Below are positions 1-5,131 of a stretch of 5,792 nucleotides of DNA, one piece after another. Position 1 is the stretch's first letter. Every line of letters starts with the position of its first letter. The translations under genes were made by a program, and so were the position numbers. The stretch lies in the NCBI GenBank assembly GCA_002295325.1, contig DBGA01000066.1, positions 14,171-19,962 on the forward strand. Reading direction: 5' to 3'. This DNA comes from Ruminococcaceae bacterium UBA866. Its GTDB lineage: Bacteria > Bacillota > Clostridia > Oscillospirales > Ruminococcaceae. The notes under the pieces are model-generated. The model did no database searches, was not told the origin of the DNA, and saw only the letters and a program-made list of their open reading frames with translations.

Positions 1-123
1 ATCGTCATCAACAAAAACATCATCGCCAAGCGTCATACTAAGAGGTACGCTCCTAGCATCCAAACTTTCAATAAGCTCAGGGCTCAACTCGCAACCACTG
101 TCTGCAATCAATCTATATTCCAT
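1..123 (-). CDS. DegV family protein, N-terminal 41 residues (partial, runs off left edge)
   Basis: The reverse strand reads M-E-Y-R-L-I-A-D-S-G-C-E-L-S-P-E-L, then a VPLSMTLGDDVFVDD stretch. This is the usual opening of DegV-family proteins: a short beta strand ending in D-S, a D/E-L-x-x-E-L helix, then V-P-L and an acidic strand. Family members known as FakB bind fatty acids and present them to the cytosolic kinase FakA for phosphorylation and entry into phospholipid synthesis; that role is inferred here from family only. The ATG start is supported by an AGAGGAG Shine-Dalgarno site about 7 nt upstream and by an upstream leftward promoter. Full-length relatives are roughly 280 residues, so most of the gene lies outside. 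It is transcribed away from the tRNA gene, and nothing links it functionally to the transporter genes. Confidence 0.85.
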   Translation of the reverse strand, partial: MEYRLIADSGCELSPELIESLDARSVPLSMTLGDDVFVDDD

Positions 124-189
124 AAATTTTCTCCTCTTATACTAATTTCAGTAAAGAAATAGTAATATAGTATAATTTAATTTATATAA

Positions 190-218
190 ATTATACCAGT
201 TATTAATTGTGCTGTAAA
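190..218 (-). promoter_or_regulatory. Sigma-A-type promoter of the DegV-family gene
   Basis: On the minus strand a TTTACA -35 (positions 218-213) is separated by 17 nt from a perfect TATAAT -10 (195-190). The -10 is preceded by TGG, giving an extended -10 (TGnTATAAT). Transcription would begin near 183, leaving a leader of about 60 nt before the ATG at 123. The leader is AT-rich with no obvious riboswitch-sized structure. Confidence 0.7.
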
Positions 219-310
219 CATCTTTATTGCAAATTTACTATGCGTTCATTATTATTCTCAATCAATTCACATATATTATAATTACCATATGGGCATTTTT
301 GTTTTTAAAA

Positions 311-340
311 TTGACAAATCGATATTTTTTGTATTATAAT
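311..340 (+). promoter_or_regulatory. Consensus promoter of the tRNA-Pro gene
   Basis: A perfect TTGACA (311-316) and a perfect TATAAT (335-340) are separated by 18 nt. The tRNA 5' end at 349 lies only 8 nt after the -10 box, so the predicted start site falls within about three bases of the mature 5' end. The primary transcript therefore needs little or no 5' leader removal. Two perfect hexamers fit the strong promoters usual for stable RNA genes. Confidence 0.88.
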
Positions 341-348
341 TTAATTAT

Positions 349-425
349 CGGGGTGTGGCTCAGTTTGGTAGAGCGCTTGGCTGGGGGCCAAGAGGCCGCA
401 AGTTCAAATCTTGTCACTCCGACCA
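349..425 (+). tRNA. tRNA-Pro (anticodon GGG)
   Basis: A complete cloverleaf can be drawn. The acceptor stem is CGGGGTG (349-355) with CACTCCG (415-421), including one G-U pair. The D stem is GCTC/GAGC (358-361, 371-374). The anticodon stem is CTTGG/CCAAG (376-380, 388-392) with the 7-nt loop CTGGGGG, placing anticodon GGG at 383-385. The variable loop is 5 nt, and the T stem is GCAAG/CTTGT around TTCAAAT. The discriminator is A422 and CCA is encoded at 423-425. The C1-G72 pair and the GGG anticodon with G37 identify proline; it reads CCC and CCU codons. It stands alone, with its own promoter and terminator. Confidence 0.96.
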
Positions 426-457
426 AAAGACTGTCGATTTTTGTCGACAGTCTTTTT
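426..457 (+). terminator. Intrinsic terminator of tRNA-Pro
   Basis: The 9-bp perfect stem GACTGTCGA (429-437) / TCGACAGTC (444-452) has a 6-nt loop and is extended by three A-U pairs (426-428 with 453-455). It ends in a run of five T from 453. The A-rich foot of the hairpin starts at the base immediately after the encoded CCA, so the 3' trailer is essentially only the terminator. Confidence 0.92.
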
Positions 458-538
458 ATATTACAATGGAAATAGATAGCTATTTGTGATATCATTAATG
501 CAACGATTACTTATACTTTATGAAAGGGGTTATTACAA

Positions 539-913
539 ATGAAAAAACGATTTTTGCATTTTGGAATTGTTGCAGCCATTTATCTCCTGATTTTCGCCTT
601 GTGTCAACAATTCTTTTTTATAGGTAAGCCATTCCACTTATATACCCCAGATTGGACAGCAAAAAACATAATGTGGATTGCTGCAATCATATCTGCTGTG
701 CCAGCCTTAATTGGTTGCAAAAAGTACCCCTATATAACAGTGGCATTTTACATTTTAGGCGTTGTTTTAGGTGAGCTATTCGGTCGTCAGATGGTGATTA
801 TGGATCAAAGTTTAGCCTCGATGCCATATCACTATGGGTTTGCGTGGTGCATAGGAATATATATCATCGGCTGCGTTGTTGGTCTAGCTGTTGAAAAATT
901 TGCAAGCGCGTAA
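539..913 (+). CDS. Small four-helix membrane protein, function unknown
   Basis: This 124-residue protein has four hydrophobic stretches, roughly residues 8-28, 44-60, 64-82 and 100-118. The N terminus is short and positively charged (MKKR) and the C-terminal tail is short. The loops are brief: one with K-P-F-H-L-Y-T-P-D-W after helix 1 and one around R83 to Y99 between helices 3 and 4. A glycine-rich G-E-L-F-G-R turn ends helix 3. I see no catalytic motif and do not recognise the family. The ATG start is supported by an AAAGGGG site at 523-529 with 9 nt spacing. The gene sits alone between the tRNA terminator and the hairpin at 1085-1115. No convincing promoter is visible; a TATACT at 512-517 lacks a good -35. 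An integral membrane protein is likely, but topology and role are open. Confidence 0.78.
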   Translation: MKKRFLHFGIVAAIYLLIFALCQQFFFIGKPFHLYTPDWTAKNIMWIAAIISAVPALIGCKKYPYITVAFYILGVVLGELFGRQMVIMDQSLASMPYHYGFAWCIGIYIIGCVVGLAVEKFASA

Positions 914-1084
914 AATACTTTTAATTTTAAGACTGCCTTATTTTATCGTCTTCCTAGGGTGTTCGATTAGCAAATTAAAATGGTTGGATACCGAGTGAGA
1001 GTTTAAATCCCTTGAATTTTTAATGATAAATAGAAAGATATCTATTCTACCAGAAACCACATAATCGTATGTAAATTATGATAC

Positions 1085-1115
1085 AAAAAAAGCATTCCTT
1101 CGGGAATGCTTTTTT
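1085..1115. terminator. Intrinsic terminator with UUCG tetraloop, probably bidirectional
   Basis: The stem AGCATTCC (1091-1098) / GGAATGCT (1103-1110) is closed by the very stable C(UUCG)G tetraloop. It is flanked by A tracts (1085-1090) and T tracts (1111-1115), so the hairpin can extend with A-U pairs. U-rich ends exist in both reading directions, but no leftward gene to its right needs it. It most plausibly ends the transcript of the small membrane-protein gene, about 170 nt downstream of that stop codon, and shields the transporter operon from read-through. Confidence 0.88.
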
Positions 1116-1236
1116 GCATTCTAAAGACTATTTTACTGCCTTAGTCGGTCATATAAAGGAGTGCATTTCACCTTATTTCATGTGAAGGAGTTGATGATTT
1201 ACCGAAAATTTTATACCAAAAGCGAAATTTGTATAA

Positions 1237-1265
1237 TTGTTAATTTCTGTTAAACAACTTATAAT
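1237..1265 (+). promoter_or_regulatory. Probable promoter of the transporter operon
   Basis: TTGTTA (1237-1242, 4 of 6 consensus bases) is followed after 17 nt by a perfect TATAAT (1260-1265). The start site would fall near 1272, about 27 nt before the GTG start of the first permease and upstream of its AAAAGGGG site. A second TATAAT at 1232-1237 has no good -35 and is less likely. Confidence 0.65.
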
Positions 1266-1276
1266 TAGGTAAACAA
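1237..1276 (+). repeat. TTGTTAA / TAAACAA motifs around the operon promoter (possible operator)
   Basis: TAAACAA occurs twice in direct orientation (1251-1257 and 1270-1276), on either side of the -10 box. An imperfect inverted partner, TTGTTAA (1237-1243), overlaps the -35 box. Such placement suits a repressor or activator site, but the motifs are short and AT-rich and could arise by chance. I do not recognise a known regulator's consensus. Confidence 0.3.
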
Positions 1277-1298
1277 TCTAAAGAAAAGGGGTATAGTT

Positions 1299-2300
1299 GT
1301 GCCAAGCTTAAAAAATTCAATAGAAGAAATGGGTAGTGCACCAAATTCGGATGTCACCAATTCCAACTTACCATTACCTAAAAAATCAAAATTTTTACAG
1401 ACTATAAAAAAAATGTTCATGCAATGTGAACTGCAAATGATGGCATTGCCTGGCATAATATGGATGATTATCTTTAATTTCGTCCCTATGTATTTTATTA
1501 TTATTTCGTTTCAGCGATATAACGTCGGCAAGGGTATATTGAAATCCAAGTGGGTAGGTTTTGAAAATTTTGTTGAGTTTTTCAGTGATGATCGTTTTTG
1601 GCTTGTGATTAGAAATACCTTTGGACTTAACCTTCTACGCTTAGCGGTGTGTTTCCCAGCAGGAATCATTTTTGCGATCTTGCTTAATGAACTGAGGGTG
1701 TTTAAGTTTAAAAAGATAGTACAAACAATTTCATATCTTCCACACTTTTTGTCATGGGTTATCGTTGGAGGCATCATGTTTAATTGGATGTCTGAAACGG
1801 GTATGTTTACTGAATTGTTAGTTAATATTGGGGTAATGGCAGAGCCAAGGCATATGTTGGGTTCGCCGGAGGGATTTTGGAGAATACTTGTTGGAGCCGA
1901 ACTTTGGAAAGAGCTTGGCTGGTCTGCAATCATCTACATAGCTGCAATTGCCGGCGTTGACCAAAGTCTTTATGAGGCAGCGGTGATGGATGGTGCTGGA
2001 AGATTTGCTCGAATATGGCACATAACGCTTCCTTGTATCAAGGGTACTATAGCTGTACTCCTTGTCTTAAATATTGGAAATTTGCTGGGTTCAAATTTTG
2101 ATCAATTGCTTGTTTTTAATAAGCCGGTCCTTTTGGATGCAATTGACGTAATTGATATTTACACATACCGTATGGGTATTGCAAATGGTCGTATTTCTTA
2201 CGCTACTGCTATTGGACTTTTTAGGTCAATATTTGCATTCATATTATTGCTTAGTGCTAATAAAGCATCTGAAAAGCTTACAAATACATCATTGTATTAA
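1299..2300 (+). CDS. Sugar ABC transporter permease, LplB/YteP type
   Basis: This is one of two membrane subunits of a binding-protein-dependent importer, expected to take up an oligosaccharide or related substrate. At 333 residues it carries the binding-protein-dependent permease domain with about six membrane helices; the first covers residues 48-71. The subfamily-typical Y-L-P-H-F-L-S-W is at 146-153. The EAA loop that docks on the ATPase is clear: E226-A227-A228, G232 and L244-P245 within YEAAVMDGAGRF...ITLP. The polar cytoplasmic tail before helix 1 (about 45 residues, rich in N, S, P and K) is somewhat longer than the usual 15-25. The GTG start is chosen because AAAAGGGG (1284-1291) precedes it by 7 nt. 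A second permease follows after 19 nt, marking an operon. The family is certain; the substrate is unknown. It matches the LplB family rather than a proven orthologue. Confidence 0.93.
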   Translation: MPSLKNSIEEMGSAPNSDVTNSNLPLPKKSKFLQTIKKMFMQCELQMMALPGIIWMIIFNFVPMYFIIISFQRYNVGKGILKSKWVGFENFVEFFSDDRFWLVIRNTFGLNLLRLAVCFPAGIIFAILLNELRVFKFKKIVQTISYLPHFLSWVIVGGIMFNWMSETGMFTELLVNIGVMAEPRHMLGSPEGFWRILVGAELWKELGWSAIIYIAAIAGVDQSLYEAAVMDGAGRFARIWHITLPCIKGTIAVLLVLNIGNLLGSNFDQLLVFNKPVLLDAIDVIDIYTYRMGIANGRISYATAIGLFRSIFAFILLLSANKASEKLTNTSLY

Positions 2301-2303
2301 GAA

Positions 2304-2313
2304 AAGGAGGGGG
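2304..2313 (+). promoter_or_regulatory. Strong Shine-Dalgarno site that fixes the TTG start of the second permease
   Basis: AAGGAGG at 2304-2310, extended by GGG, lies 9 nt before TTG at 2320-2322 when measured from the AAGGAGG core. The open frame extends back to an ATG at 2152, but that start would overlap the first permease gene by about 150 nt and encode non-permease sequence. The next ATG, at 2362, has no ribosome site. Confidence 0.85.
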
Positions 2314-2319
2314 ACTATT

Positions 2320-3234
2320 TTGAATTCGAAAGATAATAAAGAAGTAACTAAGCATAATGGTATGTCAAAAATATTGAACTTAGGCTTTGACACGATAAAT
2401 ATATTTTTTATGCTTGCAATCTGCTTTGTAATGATATATCCAATTTGGTATGTGCTTGTCCAATCACTTAATGATGGATTTGATGCGGCACAGGGCGGAT
2501 TATATTGGTGGCCGAGAGTTTTTACAATAGAGAACTATAAACAGGTTTTTAGAAACAATGAAATCATAAAAGCCTTCGGGATTACAATTGCAAGGACACT
2601 TATTGGAACTACCTGCCATGTCCTCTTTACCGCAATGGTTGCGTATTCTTTTTCAAAAAAAGAGCTCATTGGAAGAAAGCTGTATATGACAATGGGACTT
2701 ATTACAATGTTCTTTTCCGGTGGACTTATACCTACCTTTATTGTTAATACAAAGCTTGGCATGTTCGATAATTTCCTTGTCTACATAATTCCCACAATGT
2801 TTAGTTTTTATGACTTAATTATTATGCAAGCGTTTTTCAGAACCATTCCGACATCAATTGAAGAGGCAGCAATGATTGATGGAGCAAAGGCGTTTAAAGT
2901 TTTCACTCGAATTATTTTGCCAATATCAGCGCCAGTAATCGCAACTATTACGCTCTTTAACGGTGTATGGAATTGGAATGATTATTTTATGGGGAAAATC
3001 TACTTTAACAATTCAGATTTGCTTCCGATTCAAACCTATCTTTACAAGATGATAACTACAGCTGAGAGCAGTAAAGTTTCAATGCTTGTAGGTCAGGTCA
3101 GCCAAAGCAAATTCACATCAACCTCGTTGCAAATGGCAACAATGATTGTTACAACAATTCCAATCATATGCATATATCCTCTCTTACAAAAATATTTCGT
3201 TAAGGGTATGCTTATAGGCTCCGTTAAGGAGTAA
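2320..3234 (+). CDS. Sugar ABC transporter permease, LplC/YtcP type
   Basis: This is the partner membrane subunit of the importer, 304 residues from the TTG start, which is the usual length for LplC-type proteins. After a charged cytoplasmic tail of about 24 residues, helix 1 covers residues 26-47 and runs into I-Y-P-I-W-Y. The EAA loop reads E182-A183-A184, G188 and L200-P201, and is followed by the W-N-W-N-D-Y-F motif at 217-223 that is characteristic of this permease branch. The C terminus ends KGMLIGSVKE, close to the K-G-(x)n-G-(A/S)-(V/I)-K-(G/E) ending common in the family. It should pair with the permease encoded just upstream (19 nt gap) and receive substrate from the lipoprotein encoded 56 nt downstream. 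No ATPase gene is adjacent, as is usual for Lpl-type clusters that use a shared MsmX-like ATPase. Confidence 0.93.
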   Translation: MNSKDNKEVTKHNGMSKILNLGFDTINIFFMLAICFVMIYPIWYVLVQSLNDGFDAAQGGLYWWPRVFTIENYKQVFRNNEIIKAFGITIARTLIGTTCHVLFTAMVAYSFSKKELIGRKLYMTMGLITMFFSGGLIPTFIVNTKLGMFDNFLVYIIPTMFSFYDLIIMQAFFRTIPTSIEEAAMIDGAKAFKVFTRIILPISAPVIATITLFNGVWNWNDYFMGKIYFNNSDLLPIQTYLYKMITTAESSKVSMLVGQVSQSKFTSTSLQMATMIVTTIPIICIYPLLQKYFVKGMLIGSVKE

Positions 3235-3290
3235 TTATTTGGTATTTAGCCTTGCGGCTTGTACAATAAAAAATAAATGTGGAGGGTACA

Positions 3291-4928
3291 ATGAAGAAAT
3301 TAAACTTTTCAAGAATCATTAGTCTCTTAACCGCGCTTACACTCATGGTGGCAATGCTTGCGGCGTGCACACAAAAACCCGTTGACACAAATACATCCTC
3401 TGCTGCAGTTAGCTCAGCTGAAAAACCTGCCGAGAAAGATTTGTCACCAATTACAATTGAATGGTATATAAATGAATCTTGGTTTGATGCACCAAGCGGA
3501 AATCTTGCACTTGAAATGATAAAAGAGCAAACAGGAGTTGATGTTAAGTTTATTGTTCCTGTTGGTGACGCAGCAGAAAAACTTAACACAATGATTGCTA
3601 CAAACGTCCTACCTGACCTTGTTACGCTTGGCTGGTACGATGCTAAAGTTCCTGACCTTTCGACACCTGAATACGCATATTCATATAATGAGCTTATTGA
3701 CAAATATGATCCAACTTTCTATGATGTTATAGACAAGAATGTATTTAATTGGTACAAGCAAGATGATGGAAAAACTTATGGTTATCCATGTAACTCAGTT
3801 GCTCCGGCAGATATTGATGCAGGTTTGACTTCAAACAGAACTTTCCTAGTTAGAAAGGATATTTACACTGCGATAGGAAGCCCTGATATGAGAACACCAG
3901 AAGGATTCACTAAAGCGCTTGAAGATGCAAAAAAAGCATTCCCTAAAGCACTAAATGGTCAACCACTTATTCCTTTTGGAACAAATCCATTTACTGTAAC
4001 CGGAAACAATGGACTTGAAGATGTACTTCTTGAATTTTTATCAGTGCCAAGAGAAATTAATGGAGAATTCTTTCCTACAAACTGTGGAAATCCAAGCCCA
4101 GAGTATATCAGATGGCTTAAAGCTTTCAGACTAATGAACGAAAAGGGGCTTATTCCAACAGACGTATTTGTTGACGAAAGGGCTCAAATTGAAGAAAAAG
4201 TTCAACAAGGTCGTTATTTTGCAATGTTATATCAAGCACAAGATGCTATGAACCCACTTGGATTACTTTACAAAAACAATCCGGATTCAAGCTACATCGC
4301 TGTTGATGGACCTTCAAATACCAATTTGGATGCGCACAAACTTGGCGTACCTGGTTATTCAGGTTGGGAAATAACACTTGTTACAAAGAATTGTAAAGCC
4401 CCAGAAAGAGCACTTGCATTACTAAAATGGGGACACACCACTGAAGAAGGACAAAAAGCATTGTTCTTAGGCAAAGAGGGCGTTACCTATGATGTTGTTG
4501 ATTCAAAACCTGTCATTAAAGATGAAGTTGCCAAAATGAAGAATGAGGACATGGGAGGCTTTAAGAACAAATACAACACTTATAATGAAATTTGGATGTT
4601 TGCAAAAACATCAAATCTTATTGCATGGGAACCAAAACCACTAATGCCTTTTGCACAGTATAAAGAGTGGGGCGTTGGCAAAGCAGCGTTCTATGGCGAA
4701 TATGACAACATTGCACCACCTGCAGAAACTGATGAGGACATTATCAGTAAAAAAGTTTTAGCAAAATGGGCAGAGATTTTACCAAAACTAATAAAAGCTA
4801 AATCAGACGCAGAATTTGACAAGATATGGGCAGACTATGAAGCATACAAAACAAGTAACGACTTTGATAAACTTTTGAGCTATAGTAGACAAAAGATTGC
4901 TGCAAACAAAGCAAAACTTGGCCAATAA
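3291..4928 (+). CDS. Extracellular solute-binding lipoprotein of sugar ABC transporter, LplA type
   Basis: This 545-residue binding protein should be anchored on the outer face of the membrane and pass substrate to the two permeases encoded upstream. A signal peptide (KK, then hydrophobic residues 9-22) ends in the lipobox L23-A24-A25-C26. A serine-, alanine- and proline-rich linker follows to about residue 50. The mature domain starts with ITIEWYINESW and contains LPDLVTLG from L107, Y-G-Y-P, and a conserved TFLVRKDIY...GSPDM block at 184-206. The length fits the large LplA-like family 1 binding proteins (about 500-550 residues). I chose ATG 3291 because GGAGG (3281-3285) precedes it by 5 nt; a GTG at 3279 lies before that site. 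The substrate cannot be read from the sequence; oligosaccharides such as plant polysaccharide breakdown products are common for relatives. It is the only ATG-started gene of the cluster, and it is followed by a strong hairpin. Confidence 0.93.
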   Translation: MKKLNFSRIISLLTALTLMVAMLAACTQKPVDTNTSSAAVSSAEKPAEKDLSPITIEWYINESWFDAPSGNLALEMIKEQTGVDVKFIVPVGDAAEKLNTMIATNVLPDLVTLGWYDAKVPDLSTPEYAYSYNELIDKYDPTFYDVIDKNVFNWYKQDDGKTYGYPCNSVAPADIDAGLTSNRTFLVRKDIYTAIGSPDMRTPEGFTKALEDAKKAFPKALNGQPLIPFGTNPFTVTGNNGLEDVLLEFLSVPREINGEFFPTNCGNPSPEYIRWLKAFRLMNEKGLIPTDVFVDERAQIEEKVQQGRYFAMLYQAQDAMNPLGLLYKNNPDSSYIAVDGPSNTNLDAHKLGVPGYSGWEITLVTKNCKAPERALALLKWGHTTEEGQKALFLGKEGVTYDVVDSKPVIKDEVAKMKNEDMGGFKNKYNTYNEIWMFAKTSNLIAWEPKPLMPFAQYKEWGVGKAAFYGEYDNIAPPAETDEDIISKKVLAKWAEILPKLIKAKSDAEFDKIWADYEAYKTSNDFDKLLSYSRQKIAANKAKLGQ

Positions 4929-4976
4929 TATTACTCAAACCCAATTTGCATAATACTGATATTTATTAAATAAGGG

Positions 4977-5019
4977 GGATTGTATCAAAATGTCATGACT
5001 TTTGATACAATCCTTTCTC
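4977..5019 (+). terminator. 14-bp perfect hairpin after the binding-protein gene (terminator or 3' stabiliser)
   Basis: GGATTGTATCAAAA (4977-4990) pairs perfectly with TTTTGATACAATCC (5000-5013). The 9-nt loop TGTCATGAC itself contains the palindrome GTCATGAC. The tail is only TTTCTCT, a poor U tract, and the stem is AT-rich. It may therefore be a partial terminator or an RNA-end stabiliser rather than a full stop. It lies about 50 nt after the stop codon and upstream of a separate promoter for the second binding protein. Confidence 0.7.
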
Positions 5020-5040
5020 TAAATATATATTTGTCGAAAA

Positions 5041-5078
5041 GCATGTCACCAACAAAACATGTTTGTTGCTAAGCATGT
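5041..5078 (+). repeat. RCATGT motifs at 16-bp spacing enclosing an inverted repeat (possible operator)
   Basis: GCATGT, ACATGT and GCATGT begin at 5041, 5057 and 5073, exactly 16 bp apart. The outer two are each preceded by AA. The central one sits inside the inverted repeat CAACAAA (5050-5056) / TTTGTTG (5062-5068), whose right arm provides the first bases of the -35 box of the following promoter. This placement suggests a regulator-binding site. No known consensus is recognised, and the repeats are short. Confidence 0.45.
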
Positions 5079-5094
5079 TTAAATGTAATACAAT
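5066..5094 (+). promoter_or_regulatory. Probable promoter of the second binding-protein gene
   Basis: TTGCTA (5066-5071, 4 of 6 consensus bases) and TACAAT (5089-5094, 5 of 6) are separated by 17 nt. The start site would be near 5101, about 30 nt before the GTG start. The -35 overlaps the right arm of the inverted repeat at 5050-5068. This would let the second binding protein be expressed separately from the upstream operon. Confidence 0.6.
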
Positions 5095-5131
5095 GTAAAT
5101 AAGAATTAATTGAATCGGGGTGTGGTATAAA

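Larger units (their letters stand above)
914..1298. other. Intergenic region before the transporter operon
   Basis: This stretch of about 385 bases holds no convincing gene. Positions 914-1084 are AT-rich with nothing recognisable. A terminator occupies 1085-1115. From 1150 to 1200 there are two copies of AAGGAGT (1156-1162 and 1185-1191) and a weak 5-bp hairpin TTCAC/GTGAA (1167-1171, 1182-1186). The only small reading frame behind a ribosome-site-like sequence is 1194-1253 (19 codons, starting MIYRKF); its spacing from GGAG is only 3 nt and I do not call it a gene. The operon promoter lies at 1237-1265. Confidence 0.6.

Noticed and set aside
227..475. 82-codon open frame on the plus strand
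   Set aside because: It runs straight through the tRNA-Pro gene and its terminator, has no ribosome site and resembles no protein; it is a chance frame.
976..1016. A stretch resembling a tRNA T-arm (GAGAGTTTAAATCCCTT)
   Set aside because: The stem has a mismatch, and no acceptor, anticodon or CCA end can be found around it; probably chance.
1194..1253. 19-codon frame (MIYRKF...) after GAAGGAG, a possible leader peptide
   Set aside because: The spacing from GGAG to ATG is only 3 nt, there is no promoter clearly upstream of it, and it overlaps the start of the predicted operon promoter.
2152..2319. N-terminal extension of the second permease from an upstream ATG
   Set aside because: It would overlap the first permease by about 150 nt, encodes no permease-like sequence, and the strong ribosome site at 2304-2313 points to TTG 2320.
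3248..3259. Small hairpin AGCC-TTGC-GGCT between the second permease and the lipoprotein gene
   Set aside because: It has only four base pairs and no U tract; too weak to call a terminator.
3224..3703. Long minus-strand frames opposite the transporter genes (also 1511-1933 and 4993-5460)
   Set aside because: They are antisense shadows of well-supported coding regions and show no family motifs.
5114..5125. A 12-base match (ATCGGGGTGTGG) between the second binding-protein leader and the tRNA-Pro 5' end at 347-358
   Set aside because: A match of this length is close to what chance gives in a window of this size, and no further tRNA-like sequence follows.
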